From assembly GCF_932294415.1 (NCBI RefSeq), contig NC_065545.1, forward strand, positions 18,604,857 to 18,668,856: a stretch of 64,000 bases of DNA, read 5' to 3'. The notes below the pieces were generated by a model. It searched no databases, had not been told where the DNA came from, and saw nothing but the letters and a program-made list of their open reading frames with translations. Below are positions 33,018 through 44,819 of the stretch, piece after piece; position 1 is the stretch's first letter; each line of letters starts with the position of its first letter. The position numbers and the translations under genes are program-made. This DNA is from Quercus robur. Lineage: Eukaryota; Streptophyta; Magnoliopsida; Fagales; Fagaceae.

Positions 33018-34530
33018 ATGGCAACCACTAACAACATTCCAGAAGAGGAACCACCCACGACCGCCCTCGAGAAGCAAGTTAAGACTCTCGTCGCGGCCGT
33101 GGAACGCCTCACTAGACAAAATCGCGACCTGGAAGAGCAATTGCGCCAGAACCAGTGCTGACAGAAGAAACCAAAAGGGACAACAGGCTAATAACGCCTC
33201 GAGCAAACCGGAGCGACAGAACGTGAGCATCCCTTCCCTCGCAGATACGGCTCCGCCACCTATTATTGCAGAGATGCAAGCAATGAAGGAACAAATGGAG
33301 GTTATGATGAATGCTCTCAAGGGGCGAGTGTCCAGTGATCTTGACGACCTTATCAACCGAACTGACTCGCCGTTCACCGCCCCCGTCAACTCCTTCCCCC
33401 TGCCGAGTAAGTTCCGCATGCCATAGATAGACAGTTATGACGGGGTCAGGGAACCTCTGGACCACCTGGAGACATTCAAGACCCTGATGCACCTTCAAGG
33501 AATAGCAGACGCGATCATGTGTAGGGCCTTCCCTACAACGCTGAAGGGCGCAGCGAGAATTTGGTTCAGCCGACTGACACCGAAATCCATCAGCACCTTC
33601 AAAGAACTTAGTGCTCAATTTACCGCGCACTTCATCGGAGGCCATCGGTACAAGAAGTCTACAGCTTGTTTGATGAGTATCAAGCAGCGAGAGGATGAAA
33701 CTTTAAGAGCCTACATATCCCGCTTCAATAAGGAGGCACTCTCGATCGACGAAGCCGACGATAAGATACTTGTCGCAGCATTCACGAATGGGCTGAAGAA
33801 GGGTAAGTTTTTGTTCTCCCTGTATAAAAACGACCCAAAGACCATGTCAAAAGTACTTTACCGGGCCACAAAGTATATGAACGCCGAAGACGCGTTGTTG
33901 GCCCGAGAAGAGAGGCTAAAGAAAAGAGAGAGGCAGGAAGACACTAGGCAGGATCAAGGCCGAAAGAAAGTAAGGACGGGAGACTGAAGGGATGAGAGGC
34001 GCCCTAAGCCCCTGGGGGGAAGATTCACAAGCTTCACTCCGTTGACAGCCCTGATAGATCAAGTCCTTATGCAAATCAAGGACGAAGAGGCTTTGACGTT
34101 CTCGGGAAAGCTGAAGAGTGATCCCAACAAACGTTCTAGGGACAAGTATTGCCGTTTCCACCGCGACCATGGTCATGACACGGCTGATTGCTATGACCTA
34201 AAGCAGCAGATTGAGGCCCTTATTAGACAAGGAAAACTGCAGAAGTTCGTTAGCAAGGAGAAAATGGATCCACCCTCACAAGACCAACACCCCCGACGGG
34301 ATAATGAGCGACCGAGGCCCCCGATAGGGGACATAAGGATGATCGTAGGAGGAACGGCTATCGTTGGGTCATCCAAAAAGGCCCGCAATACCTACCTTCA
34401 GATGGTACAAAATGTTCAGCTGACGGGAGTTATGCCGAAGATAGCACGAAGAGAAGGCCCCATAATTGGGTTTTCAGAAGAGGATGCACGACGCCTTCAC
34501 CATCCATATGACGATGCGCTCGTCGTCAGC
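33018..34530 (+). pseudogene. gag: Retrotransposon gag, interrupted
   Basis: Begins ATG at 33018 (MATTNNIPEEEPP) with a coiled-coil-like stretch (VAAVERLTRQNRDLEEQL). After a TGA (33159) and a frame change, the capsid-type region reads RAFPTTLKGAARIWFSRLTP and AYISRFNKEALSIDEAD. A zinc-knuckle-like CX2HX4HX4C motif (CRFHRDHGHDTADC) lies at about 34150-34192. Stops at 33424-33426 and 33985-33987 break the frame. Confidence 0.85.
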
Positions 34531-34539
34531 TTACGGGTA

Positions 34540-37500
34540 GAAGACTACAACATGCACTGGGTGTTGGTCGACAACGGCAATTCAGCAGATATTTTATACT
34601 ACTCGGCGTTCCAGCAGATAAGGATCGACAGGGAGTGATTGATTCCGACAAATGCCCCGCTCGTGGGCTTCGGAGGGAGCCGGGTATTCCCCCTGGGCAC
34701 GGTCACATTGTCCGTAATGGTAGGCGATTACCCTCAGCAGATAACCAAGGACTTAACATTCTTGGTGGTCGATTACTCGTCTGCCTACAACGCTATCCTC
34801 GGACGATCCATGCTCAATTCATGGAAGGCGGTAACTTCAACCTACCACCTAATGATTAAGTTCCCTATTGACTACGGAGTAGGGGAGCTACGCGGAAGTC
34901 AGATGGCCGCGCGCGAATGCTACGTAGCCATGATGGAAATGGAAGATCAGGTTCAAGCTTTGAGTATAGAAGAGCATCGGATGGTAACGGAGCCAGTAGA
35001 GAAGCTAAAAGAGATACCCCTTGACAGTTCCGATCCTGGCCGAACAATCAAAATTGGAACACTCACTAACCCCACAATCCGTCAAGAACTCATAACCTTC
35101 CTCAGAGGCAATCGAGACGTATTCGCCTGGAGTCATGAAGATATGCCAGGAATAGACCCTTCAGTCGTGGTGCACAGGTTGAATGTATCGCCCGCCTTTC
35201 CACCTGTCCGACAGAAGAAGAGAGTGTTCGCCCCCCGAACGAGATCAGGCCATAGCAGAAGAAGTCCGAAAACTACAAGAAGTAAGCTTCATTAGGGAAG
35301 TATACTATCTCGATTGGCTAGCGAACATAGTAATGGTAAAAAAACCTAGCGGGAAATGGCGGATGTGTGTGGACTTCATCGACCTTAACAAAGCCTGCCC
35401 CAAGGATAGCTATCCCCTCCCAAGGGTCGACGTCCTAGTAGACTCAACGGCCCGACACCAGTTGCTGAGCTTCATGGATAATTTCTCGGGGTACAACCAA
35501 ATCTGAATGCACGAAGCTGATCAGGAAAAAATTTCGTTCGTGACCAGCCAAGGCCTCTTCTGTTACAAGGTGATGCCCTTCGGCCTGAAGAACGTAAGCG
35601 CAACGTACCAAAGACTTACGAACAAAATGTTCGCACAACAGATTGGGAGGAATGTCCAGGTCTACATTGACGACATGCTAGTAAAAAGCCGAAGGGACGA
35701 AGATCATCTGGAAGATCTCAAAGAAACATTCAACACCCTTCGCTCTTACAACATGAAGCTCAATCCAGGAAAATGTGCCTTTGGAGTGACGGCGGGAAAA
35801 TTCCTAGGATTTATGGTGTCCCAAAGGGGAATCGAGGCAAACCTAGACAAGATCCGGGCCATTCTGGAGATGGCGCCACCAAGAAATGTGAAGGAGGTGC
35901 AAAGCCTCAACGGAAAATAGCGACACTAAATAGGTTCGTGTCAAGGGCGACGGACAAATGTTTGCCCTTCTTCCGCACGCTGAAGAGATCATTTGAGTGG
36001 ACTGCCAAATGCCAGCAAGCGTTCGAGGAATTGAAGGTTTATCTCTCCTCCTCAACACTGCTGAGCCCGTCACAGCCAGGAGAAGAGCTTTTTCTCTATC
36101 TATCTGTCTCCCCCACAGCCATCAGTGCTGCCGTAGTCAGAGAAGAAGAAAAAGTACAAAAGCCCATATACTACGCGAGCCAAGCGCTTCGCGGTGCTGA
36201 AGAAAGATACCCGCCTATGGAAAAACTTGCCTTTGCATTAGTTACGGCGGCCCGCAAGCTCAAACCGTACTTTCAAGCCCATACGGTGAACGTCTTGACT
36301 GACAAGCCATTGCGACGGGCGATGAGCAATCCTGAGGCTACGGGTCGATTGGCGTTATAGGCCATAGAGTTGAGCGAATTTGATATCCAGTACCGCCCAC
36401 GGACCGCAATCAAGGGACAAATCGTCGCAGATTTCATAGCAGAATTCACTTATGACGAAGACAAGGGGGTAGAAGAGTCCCCTCGTTGGAGCATATATAC
36501 GGACGGGTCATCCAACAGACAAGCTGAAGGGGCCAGCATCGTGCTACTATCGCCCGAAGGAGATACAATTGAATGTATGGTCCGTCTTGACTTCCCTGCT
36601 ACCAACAATGAATCAGAGTATGAAGCATTGATAGCAGGACTTGACCTCGCCAAAGTAGCAGGAGCTGCGAGGGTAGTCATCTACTGCGACTCTCAGGTCA
36701 TTACTAACCAAATAAATGGAGACTACGAGTGCAAGGGCGAAAGGATGAAAAAGCACCTTGATCAAGTAAGGGCGAGAGCGGATGACCTAGAAGCCAAAAT
36801 CATCCAAATTCCCAGAGGAGAAAATGAGCGAGCCGATCGCCTTGCAAAGGCCGCTTCAGCAGAACATATGGTCATCCCTGGTAATGTACTCTCTTTCGTG
36901 TAGCTTTCTCCGCTAATAGATCCCAGCAACATGCAGGAAATAGGCCGACAGTAGCTAGATCGCACCGTTAGTTTCATACTTAAAAGACGGGGTCTTACCA
37001 GACGGAAAGGAGGCTGCAAGAAAACTGAAGGTCCAGGGGGCAAGGTTCGTCCTAATAAAAGATGTCCTGTACAAAAGAGGTTTCTCCCGACCATATCTGA
37101 GATGCTTGGGTACGAAAAAGGCAGACTACGTCATGAGAGAGGTACACGAAGGAATCTGCAGAAACCATTCAGGGTCTAGATCATTGGTACACAAGCTTGT
37201 GCGAGCAGGGTACTATTGGCCCACCATGCAGAAGGACGCCAAAACTTATGTCAGGACCTGTGACAAATGCTAAAGGTTTAACAATATTATTAGACAACCA
37301 ACCGAGGAGCTGACCCCGATGACGGCCCCATGGCCGTTCGCACAATGGGGGTTAGATATTATGGGACCATTCCCTACAACAGTACGACAACTGAAGTTCC
37401 TGGTAGTGGGCATTGACTACTTTAGAAAATGGGTAGAAACTGAAACTTTGGCCACCATTATGGAGAAGAATGTACGAAACTTTGTTTGGAGATGCATCAT

Positions 37501-38085
37501 ATGCAGGTTTGGCATTCCTAGAATCTTTGTCTCAGACAACGGGAGACAATTCGACAACGACTCTTCCGGGATTTTTGCTCACAGTTAGGAATAAAGAACC
37601 ACTATTTCTCCCTCGCCCACCCTCAGGCTAATGGCCAAGTCGAAGTCACGAACCGATCCTTGCTCAAGATTATCAAGACTCGGCTCGAGGGGGCAAAGGG
37701 TATATGCCTGAAGAATTGCCGAGCATACAGGACGACAGCAAGGACACCCACAGGAGAGACACCGTTCCAACTAACGTACGGAAGCGAAGCAGTCATCCCG
37801 ACCGAAGTTGGGCTCACGAGCTACAGGGTGCACAACCATAATGAGAACAAAAACGACGAGACAATACGACTACAGCTCGACCTAGTGGACGAGATCAAGG
37901 CGGCAGCAGAACAAAGGCTCGCTAGGTACCAGGACCGCATGGTCAAAAACTACAACTCTCGGGTCCGACATAGAGACTTCCAAGTTGGAGACCTTGTTCT
38001 TAGAAAGGTCATTGGCGCCGCTAGGGACCCTACCCAAGGGAAACTCGGCCCCAATTGGGAAGGACCTTACCGAGTTACGTCGTGA
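34540..38085 (+). pseudogene. pol: Retrotransposon pol: protease, RT, two RNase H domains, integrase; interrupted
   Basis: Protease: LVDNGNSADILYYSAF (34560-34615). Reverse transcriptase: MCVDFIDLNKACPKDSYPLP, then YIDD at 35663-35674. First RNase H about 36060-36360: the position usually Asp reads LYLSVSPTAISA. Second, archaeal-type RNase H 36484-36870 with YTDGS, NNESEYEA, YCDSQ and NERADRLAKAA intact. Integrase: a His/His/Cys/Cys finger (VHEG, NHSG, CDKC) at about 37140-37270, then LDIMGPFP, VSDNGRQFD and ANGQVEV as the D-D-E residues. Breaks include stops at 34636, 35504, 36358, 36901, 37271 and 37586, and frame changes near 35235 and 35910. Confidence 0.9.
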
Positions 38086-38400
38086 CAGAGGAAAGACACT
38101 TACCACTTGGAGACGTTGGAAGGACAGAAATTGCCACACCCATGGAACACCGAGCACCTACGAAAGTATTACCAGTAGGAGCGGCAGCATGAAGACCAAT
38201 CTTTTTTATTTACATTTCAGCAAATTTTAGTCTTATTCCTCAGCTTTATCATTTACTTTAGTTTTTTGCAACAATACCTCTTTTTTGTTTTAAGCCCAAA
38301 AGGCAGGATTTGGTTTTAGAATTACTTTTATTTACAAATGCATGGCAATAAGAGGAGTTTATTCAAAATTACTGAAGTATCTATTTTAGAAAAGTCCACA

Positions 38401-38870
38401 GAAGTGGACAACTAAGTTCACAAAAGTGAACAACAAAAATGAAGTGGACAACTAAGTTCACAAAAGTGAACAACAAAAACGACTAAGTCCATAACACATG
38501 GACTAAAAAGCTAACGGTCTCACTAAACAGACGAGACTACCATCATATGGACAAGGTTCCTAAAACTAACGGGCCTACAAAGATGACAAGGTCATCAAGG
38601 CTAAAAGCTGAAAAGCGGAAGGTCCCATAGATGAGGCTATCATCATATGGACAAGGTCCTAAAACCAACGGGCCTACAAAAGATGACAAGCTCATCAAGC
38701 CCATGACAGACTAAAGCTAAAAAGTTGACGGTCCCACCTAATAAATAAGGCTATCATCATATGGACAAGGTTCTAAAACCAACGGGCCTACAAAAGATGA
38801 CAAGCTCATCAAGACCATGACAGACTAAAACTAAAAAGCTGACGGTCGCACCAAACGGACGGAGCCATTA
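38401..38870 (+). repeat. Tandem repeats in the retrotransposon 3' region
   Basis: Two exact-length 40-base units (38401-38440, 38441-38480; GAAGTGGACAACTAAGTTCA). Three longer units of 100-114 bases start with CATCATATGGACAAGG at 38541, 38641 and 38755. GACGG/AACGGG motifs recur throughout. Confidence 0.85.
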
Positions 38871-39410
38871 TAGAACCAACAGGCTTACATTAAGCCCATA
38901 AGATGATTGAAAATTAGAAAATTGACGGCCACATTAAGGTCAGTAAAGTAATAAAAATGGTGACAATTGACAGGCGAATCTTCAAAGCCGACGGGCCAAA
39001 CGCAACGGAACCATTACTTGGATAATGCAACCAAGCTGACGGTCTTTGAAAATGACGAACAAGGTAGAAAATCCAAGGGGAAACTGACAAGATAAGAAGG
39101 ATATCTCATAAGTCGCAAAAAAGGCTATATTGACGGAGTCTCCTAACCAGTTCAAAAAACTGACAGGGTTCCCAAAATAGACGGGAATGTTTACCAAGGA
39201 CTTCGTCCGGCTCAATCACTAATATAAAAAAATAAAATAAAATATAATGAAAGTGACGGGAGTATTATACCATGCAATACATACAGTTGTATACAAACAA
39301 AATCACGAGAAAACCAAACGGGCACTTAAACAATTGTTTGCAAAAAAAAAAAAGTTAAAGTACAACGATTGTTTACAAAATTATTAAGGATAAAATACAA
39401 ATAAAGATAA

Positions 39411-41671
39411 CTAAGGAGCGGGAGTGTCAGCTGGATTCCCGTCAGCTTGCTGATCTTCAACGTTTACAATCGCAGCTGGAGTATTGGAAGCAAGAGTAGG
39501 AGGGTTGGCAGTAGGTTGGGCTAGGACAACAACACCGTCAAACTCCGGAGTAGGAGTAGGCTGAGAGGAGCCGTCATCTCCATCATCCATTGTAATTCCG
39601 GACAGGTCCAGCTCTGAGAATGCTGACGCGACCTGCTTAAGGCAATCATCAAAACCAGTGCCATAATACTCGGCACAAGAGTCAATAAATGATTGCGTTG
39701 CTTTAAAGTCTCGAACCGCGTCAGCCCCAGTCGTCTGCAGCCTTTGGCCTAGATCCGTTACCTCCTCCTTGAGCTTGTCATTCTGACGGTCAGCCTCCAC
39801 CAGCTTCTCCCTGACTTCCTTCAGCTCTTAATTCAGCGTACGGATGGCATCCTTGTACTGCCCTTGTTCATTCATCAAATTTGCATTATGCTTCCGGACC
39901 CTAGTGACAACTCCCTCCTTCGCGACGCAACGGTCTTGAAGGGCCATAACACGCACTAAGGCCTAAGAAAAGAACACAGCCGTCAGTCAAAGTTCATCAA
40001 AACAAAATGAAACCAGTTCGACCAAAAGGTAGCAAGTATACCCTGGTGAGATCAAAAAGGGCTGATGCCCCTAAATCCTCCGTCCCCAACAGGTCACAAG
40101 GCTCAATGTTCGTCGGCTTTATGAAGGACTTAACCTCCCCAACGGCATAGTCCTTGTGGGTCAGGAGGCGGTAGGGGCCCTCGTTGACTGGACCTAAGGA
40201 GGTCATTACCCCTTTGCCCGCACCATGGCTTGGCTTGAGAGGTGATTTTTCCTTTGCAGCACCATCCCCAGGAGTGACGACGGCTTTTTAGCCGGACGGC
40301 CATCACTCCCGTTGGGCTTCCTCTTTGCCTGCTTAGTGACGGCCTTAGGGGTCAACGACGTGTCCCCCCCTGCCTCCTTTGCCCTCTTCTCCTTCTTCGG
40401 ACGGGCTGCAGCAGCCCTTACCCTCTGTTTAGCAGATTCCATCTCTACAATACAAAAAAAAAAAAAAAACTAACAGTTAGAATAAGAGACGGAGGAGTAG
40501 ACTGACGGAGGTGATAAGGAGTACTTACGTCGGTGGGAAAAATCGTCCAATTTCCGGGCTTCAGCTGACAGTTCTGGACCCCCACAGTATAAATGAATGG
40601 TGTCAAGGGTAATCAAATCCCTACACTTACGTTCCTCCAAAGGGATTTCCAGAACCCAACGGATGAACTCCTCCTGTTCGTCGGTTATGTGGGGACGGGT
40701 ATAAGCTGAAAAGAAAAAAGAGAAGGAATGTTAGTAGCGTCACTTCAAAAATGAAATGAACATGGTTGACGGGATTAACCTGAATCCCCGACAAAAGCCC
40801 AAGTGTTGTCAAAATAACCATGGGGCATCGTCGCCCATTCCTCCTGACAGCAAACCCAATCCGTCCCTTCAACAAAAAAATATCTACTTTTCCAGTTCCT
40901 ATTGGAATCTGGCATATCTGATACCAGCCTCAAATTTTTCTCCCGGGCATTAAAATGGTATGTCCCCTTAGACGAGATGATATGATGGGGCCTGTAGCAG
41001 TAAAAGAATTCGTCTAAGGTAATCTGACGGTTTCCTCCACTTAGACGACCCCACAAGATCTCAGCTCCTATGAAAGTCCTCCAGGCATTTGGGGCAATTT
41101 GAGTGACAGACAAGCCCAGGAAGTTAGCTAGCTGACGGTGTAGGGCCGTCAACAGTAATCTCAGACCCGCAGCAAATATGGCATCATACATGCCCACGTT
41201 AGCGGTTCTCCCTGAGTAACAACTCTCATTCTCTTTAGGGAGACGGATCGGGATATGGTCTGGGATTTGGTAACGAGTGCGCAACTCCCTAAAAACCTTA
41301 TCACTCATCCTAGGTAAAAATTTGTTGACGGCCCAATCCTCAGGGAGAATGAAAGGACAGTTATCTCCAGGACCCTCTGAAGTCCCTTCACTGGGTCCCT
41401 CATCTCCGTCACTATCATCTTCGTCACTATCATCGCCGTCAACGTTTGTATCATCTCCGTCAACATTTATATCACCCCCGTCACCTTCATCTTCTCCTCT
41501 TCCCTCTTCTACTTCATCATTACCCCCCTTAGTATAACTCTCATCACCGTTAGGAGATCGGGCCGACATCCCTCTCTTTGACGAAGGCGAGAAGTCCTCT
41601 GACTCATCACCAGAACCAAAGGCCTCGTCGTAGCCCGCTCCTTCATGACGACTCTTCACATGACGTGTCAC
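39411..41671 (-). pseudogene. Antisense ORF (aORF) of the Tat-type retrotransposon, four inferred exons
   Basis: Tat/Retand elements are known to carry an extra ORF on the opposite strand between pol and the 3' LTR; its role is unproven. Exon 1: 41671-40780, with an acidic Asp/Glu/Ser-rich start and then a conserved-looking domain (LPEDWAVNKFLPRMSDKVF, GMYDAIFAAGLRLLL, WKSRYFFVEG). Exon 2: 40705-40529 (HITDEQEEFIRWVLEIPLEE). Exon 3: 40444-40042, Lys/Ala-rich, possibly nuclear-targeted (ARPKKEKRAKEAG). Exon 4: 39962-39411, a coiled-coil stretch (REKLVEADRQNDKLKEEV), then an acidic/Pro tail. All junctions obey GT-AG and the first two keep frame. A frameshift near 40280 and TAA at 39830-39828 disable it. 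Splicing is inferred, not shown. Confidence 0.75.
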
Positions 41672-42148
41672 TTGACATCTGACTACCTACAAGTGACGGA
41701 TCCAATCTAAGTACCTAAGCTGACGTCCTCACTAATGAATTATACAGGCATAAGTAAAAATGAAAAGAAGAGAGGAAATAGAACTTACTAGTGAGTTAAC
41801 TTTCTTGGAGAAACGGCTTCAAGGGTAGCAATGCACTAGGTGACGGAGTTAAGGAACAAGCTGACGGAATTCAGGGTAGCGGTCTCTCTCTCTCAAAGAT
41901 CAGCAAAGATGAAATAGGGGAAATGAGGAGGAGGGCCCCCCTTATATACAGAATGAAAGGGCGCGGAAGACGAAGCGACGCCCTCGTCAGAAGCAAAGCC
42001 AATGGGAACTCGCCACGTGTCCAAAGCATTAAATGCACGGCAGCTCGAGGAGTCCCATGTAAATAATTTTCCCACCTCCTTAAAGAATATGACAATCAAC
42101 AGAAACATGAACTCCATAACCCGTCAGTATGAAAAATGACGGAGATAT

Positions 42149-42163
42149 GGAGTAGGGGGCAAC
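42149..42163 (+). other. Polypurine tract
   Basis: GGAGTAGGGGGCAAC directly precedes the 3' LTR. A purine-rich run here primes plus-strand DNA synthesis in LTR retrotransposons. Confidence 0.7.
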
Positions 42164-42759
42164 TGATAAGGATAAAAGAGACTGGTCAAGTAAGATAAGC
42201 CGACGGTTTATTAGTGACGGTATCTACTGGGCTGTCAACCCCTGTTTAATGACTGACGGCGGGATAAAGTTGTAAGGAGAGGCACCATAGGCCAACGGGT
42301 TAATAAAGCTGAAGGTCATCCTGAACCTGACGGTATGAAGACCGAAGGCATAATATAAGCTGACGGCACTAGTCAAAGAATGCTTGCTAACCACGTTTGC
42401 GTGTATAAGTAAATGACTTACCCTCCACATTTTGTGGAACCTAAAAGGGATTCCTATATAGAAAGGATCCCGTAAAATACACCCAAGGAGACTCCTATAA
42501 GGAAAAGACTTCTACTCCAAGGAAAATGGGTCAAGCCCTACTACTATAAAAACCCAAGCACCCTCACGAACCAAGGTACGCATAATCTACCCTCTCTAGC
42601 ACTCTAGAGCAGTGAGAATAGTTCTCACTTGACCTTCGGAGGGTATTTGGCCGGTACCACACCGGTGCTCTCTGCTAGGTCCTTTCTTTTTGCTGTGCAG
42701 GTGCTATTTGGAGCGCGCGAGGACCGTGTGGCTTACTGGTGATATTTTCGACAACATCA
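42164..42759 (+). repeat. 3' LTR
   Basis: 596 bp, begins TGATAAGG and ends ACATCA, followed by the target duplication CATCT. Confidence 0.93.
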
Positions 42760-43257
42760 CATCTTATTTTTATCTTTTCTACTATTTTGTCACTCTTAAA
42801 ATGGTGACTAAGAGCATGATTGGACTTTCATTCCATATGAGGATTTTCCTTTGTTGATTTAGACAGTAATAATGATGTGTTCTAGCTCTTCATTTGCAAA
42901 TGTTAGTGTTCATGGAGAGATCAACATGACATTTGGCATAGATCATTTGTTCATAAATGGTTACAATATTGACGTGTTTCGGTGTGTTTTGGCAAGATTG
43001 ATGGGAAAGTATTGTCATATTTTATTCCTTTTTTATTATTATTGCATGTGTGTGTGCTATGCTGACTTGTTTAAGATTATCTTATTGAAAGTGCAGTCGT
43101 TCATTTCCAATTATATTTTTTTCCAAATTCAATTACAAAGGATCTAATTAAATTGATAGACTTTTCTGACAATTGTGTTGTATGCAGATGCTCTCTTATA
43201 TGGGGGAGAACAAAATTGAAGTTCAGGAGTACGGTGCAGTGGGCTCAAATGCAATAT

Positions 43258-43331
43258 GAGGATTAGGATGATGAGAGTTTAAAGAGATGGAAGGAACAGC
43301 TTCTTGGGAGTGGACTTCAATTCCGTTGGAG
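43258..43331 (+). pseudogene. RhoGDI-like exon fragment
   Basis: Reads DDESLKRWKEQLLGS and, after one missing base, VDFNSVG up to a GT donor at 43332. That matches the conserved segment of plant Rho GDP-dissociation inhibitors, which keep ROP GTPases cytosolic. A TAG sits just before the segment. Only about 25 codons are present. Confidence 0.6.
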
Positions 43332-43965
43332 GTAATCATTTTGTCTTTTCCTAATTGTTTATTTGTGAATTTTGTTTGGTTGTGAAGAAAATGGAGGGCA
43401 AAAAATACAAATCTGGAATCTTTCATTGTTTTTTTTTTGGTAAAAGAATCTTTCATTGTTTTGAATTCCAAATTCTACCTCTACTTCTCTTTTTCATGGA
43501 ATCAGAAGTCATAACTTATGTTATGCTCTAAGATAGGTAAAATTAGCCAAAAAGAAAAGTGGAAAATAAAATTTTCCAATGTTAATTTTATGGCCTTCAA
43601 ATTAAACAAAATGTACTGACTTTGAAAACAATTTTGCTTCCAAATTTTGCTAGCTCTTACTTTAAATCTAGGCTGTTTGATGGTCTAACTTCAAGTTTTA
43701 AAATAAGTTTTAAAAATGAAGTATCTTTGGTGTTAATCCACGTTATATATATACCAATGCAATAATTTCCTTCTACGGGTACTTAATTTGGCCCCTCCTT
43801 TTTCTACTATTAATTACCTCATATTGCTAATCTAATAGGTGCAGAGGATCTTGCCCATCTACTTTTAACTTCTAGCCATCTATTACTGTTGTGTTACATA
43901 TTCTATATAAAATAGTAAGAGAAGTTGCTAAGTGGCAGTGCACTTTGTATGACTCTTTTCATATA

Positions 43966-44052
43966 GCTTTAAATGAAGCACTGAAGAAGAAAGTTGAGAG
44001 GCTGAAGATTGCAACTGGAGAAATAATGATACATGCTGGGGAAAAGCTCTAA
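43966..44052 (+). pseudogene. bZIP leucine-zipper tail fragment
   Basis: The frame ALNEALKKKVERLKIATGEI, then a TAA, matches the end of the leucine zipper in plant group I bZIP factors (RF2a/VIP1/bZIP18-like), where VERLK(I/L)ATGE is characteristic. The basic region is absent. It lies 630 bp from the RhoGDI-like piece and within the apparent CACTA element. Confidence 0.6.
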
Positions 44053-44819
44053 AGAAGTGCGAAAAAAGGCCATGGCTTCTTCTTCTACATTGTGCTGCGA
44101 AGGAGAGGAGAGAATATGTGTGCTGCTTCTACGTGTGGCTGGTGTGTGGAGTCTCGGCTTTTGTTATGCTAGTTTGGTTGGGGAGTAATTTTGGTTTTCG
44201 GCCTAGGATCTATTGGGAAGTAATGACTAAGGACAAGGATTCGTTACTGTAAATTTAAGAGTGTAAGGGTTGTCTGTAGGCAGAGTAGTTGAGTTGTGTT
44301 GATTTGTTTCACTGTGTTATAAGTGTAGTTGATTGACCGTTGTAATTTAATTTGGAATTACACAATTGTGTTTACATTTATATTTTTAATCATTTTATTA
44401 AATTTTGATTAATGTGAAAGTGTGCATCCAATTTTTTTTTTTAAATAAAATACTTATTTCAATGGTTATAAACTATTGAAACTTATCTCAAGATACCTTT
44501 TGCCAAGGGTTAGGTGCCTGTGGATAAAAGTAATAAGCAAACTTTAATCTATATTTATGTGTATATATTTCAACGGTTTATAATAATATTTTGACCTTTA
44601 TTAACAGTTGACAAATGTGTAACACTTTTTTCAACGGTTATATAGGCTGTAGAAAAATGTTCTCGACACAGTTTTTAATAACGGTTCTCTACGGTCATTC
44701 CAACCGTCGAAAATACTTTTTTCGATGATTTTTAGTACTTTTTTTGACGGTTTCAACTGTTGAAAATAACCAAATTTTTTGTAGTGAACATATGATTCAT
44801 ACATGTACAAGGAGATTTT

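Larger units (their letters stand above)
32338..42759 (+). mobile_element. Complete Tat-clade Ty3/gypsy LTR retrotransposon, inactivated, 10,422 bp
   Basis: Two 596-bp LTRs, a perfect 5-bp target duplication CATCT (32333-32337, 42760-42764), a primer-binding site, gag-pol in the usual order, a second (archaeal-type) RNase H and an antisense ORF before the 3' LTR define a Tat/Retand-type element. By eye the LTRs differ at about 30 positions (about 5%), mostly transitions. At least nine stop codons and two frameshifts break gag-pol, so the element can no longer move by itself. Confidence 0.93.
42765..44786 (-). mobile_element. CACTA-type element, terminal part only
   Basis: The right end reads TTTTTTGTAGTG (44775-44786), the reverse complement of the CACTACAAAAAA terminus of CACTA/EnSpm elements. 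Inside it, 44455-44765 has repeated CAACGGTT/AACCGTT-type motifs in both orientations, as subterminal repeats of this superfamily do. The opposite terminus was not found, so the left limit given is only the edge of the LTR element, which may have inserted inside it. No transposase is recognised. A frame from 42872 is unassigned. Confidence 0.6.

Noticed and set aside
40775..41671. 298-codon minus-strand ORF as a host gene
   Set aside because: It lies between pol and the 3' LTR inside the retrotransposon and fits the known antisense ORF of Tat/Retand elements.
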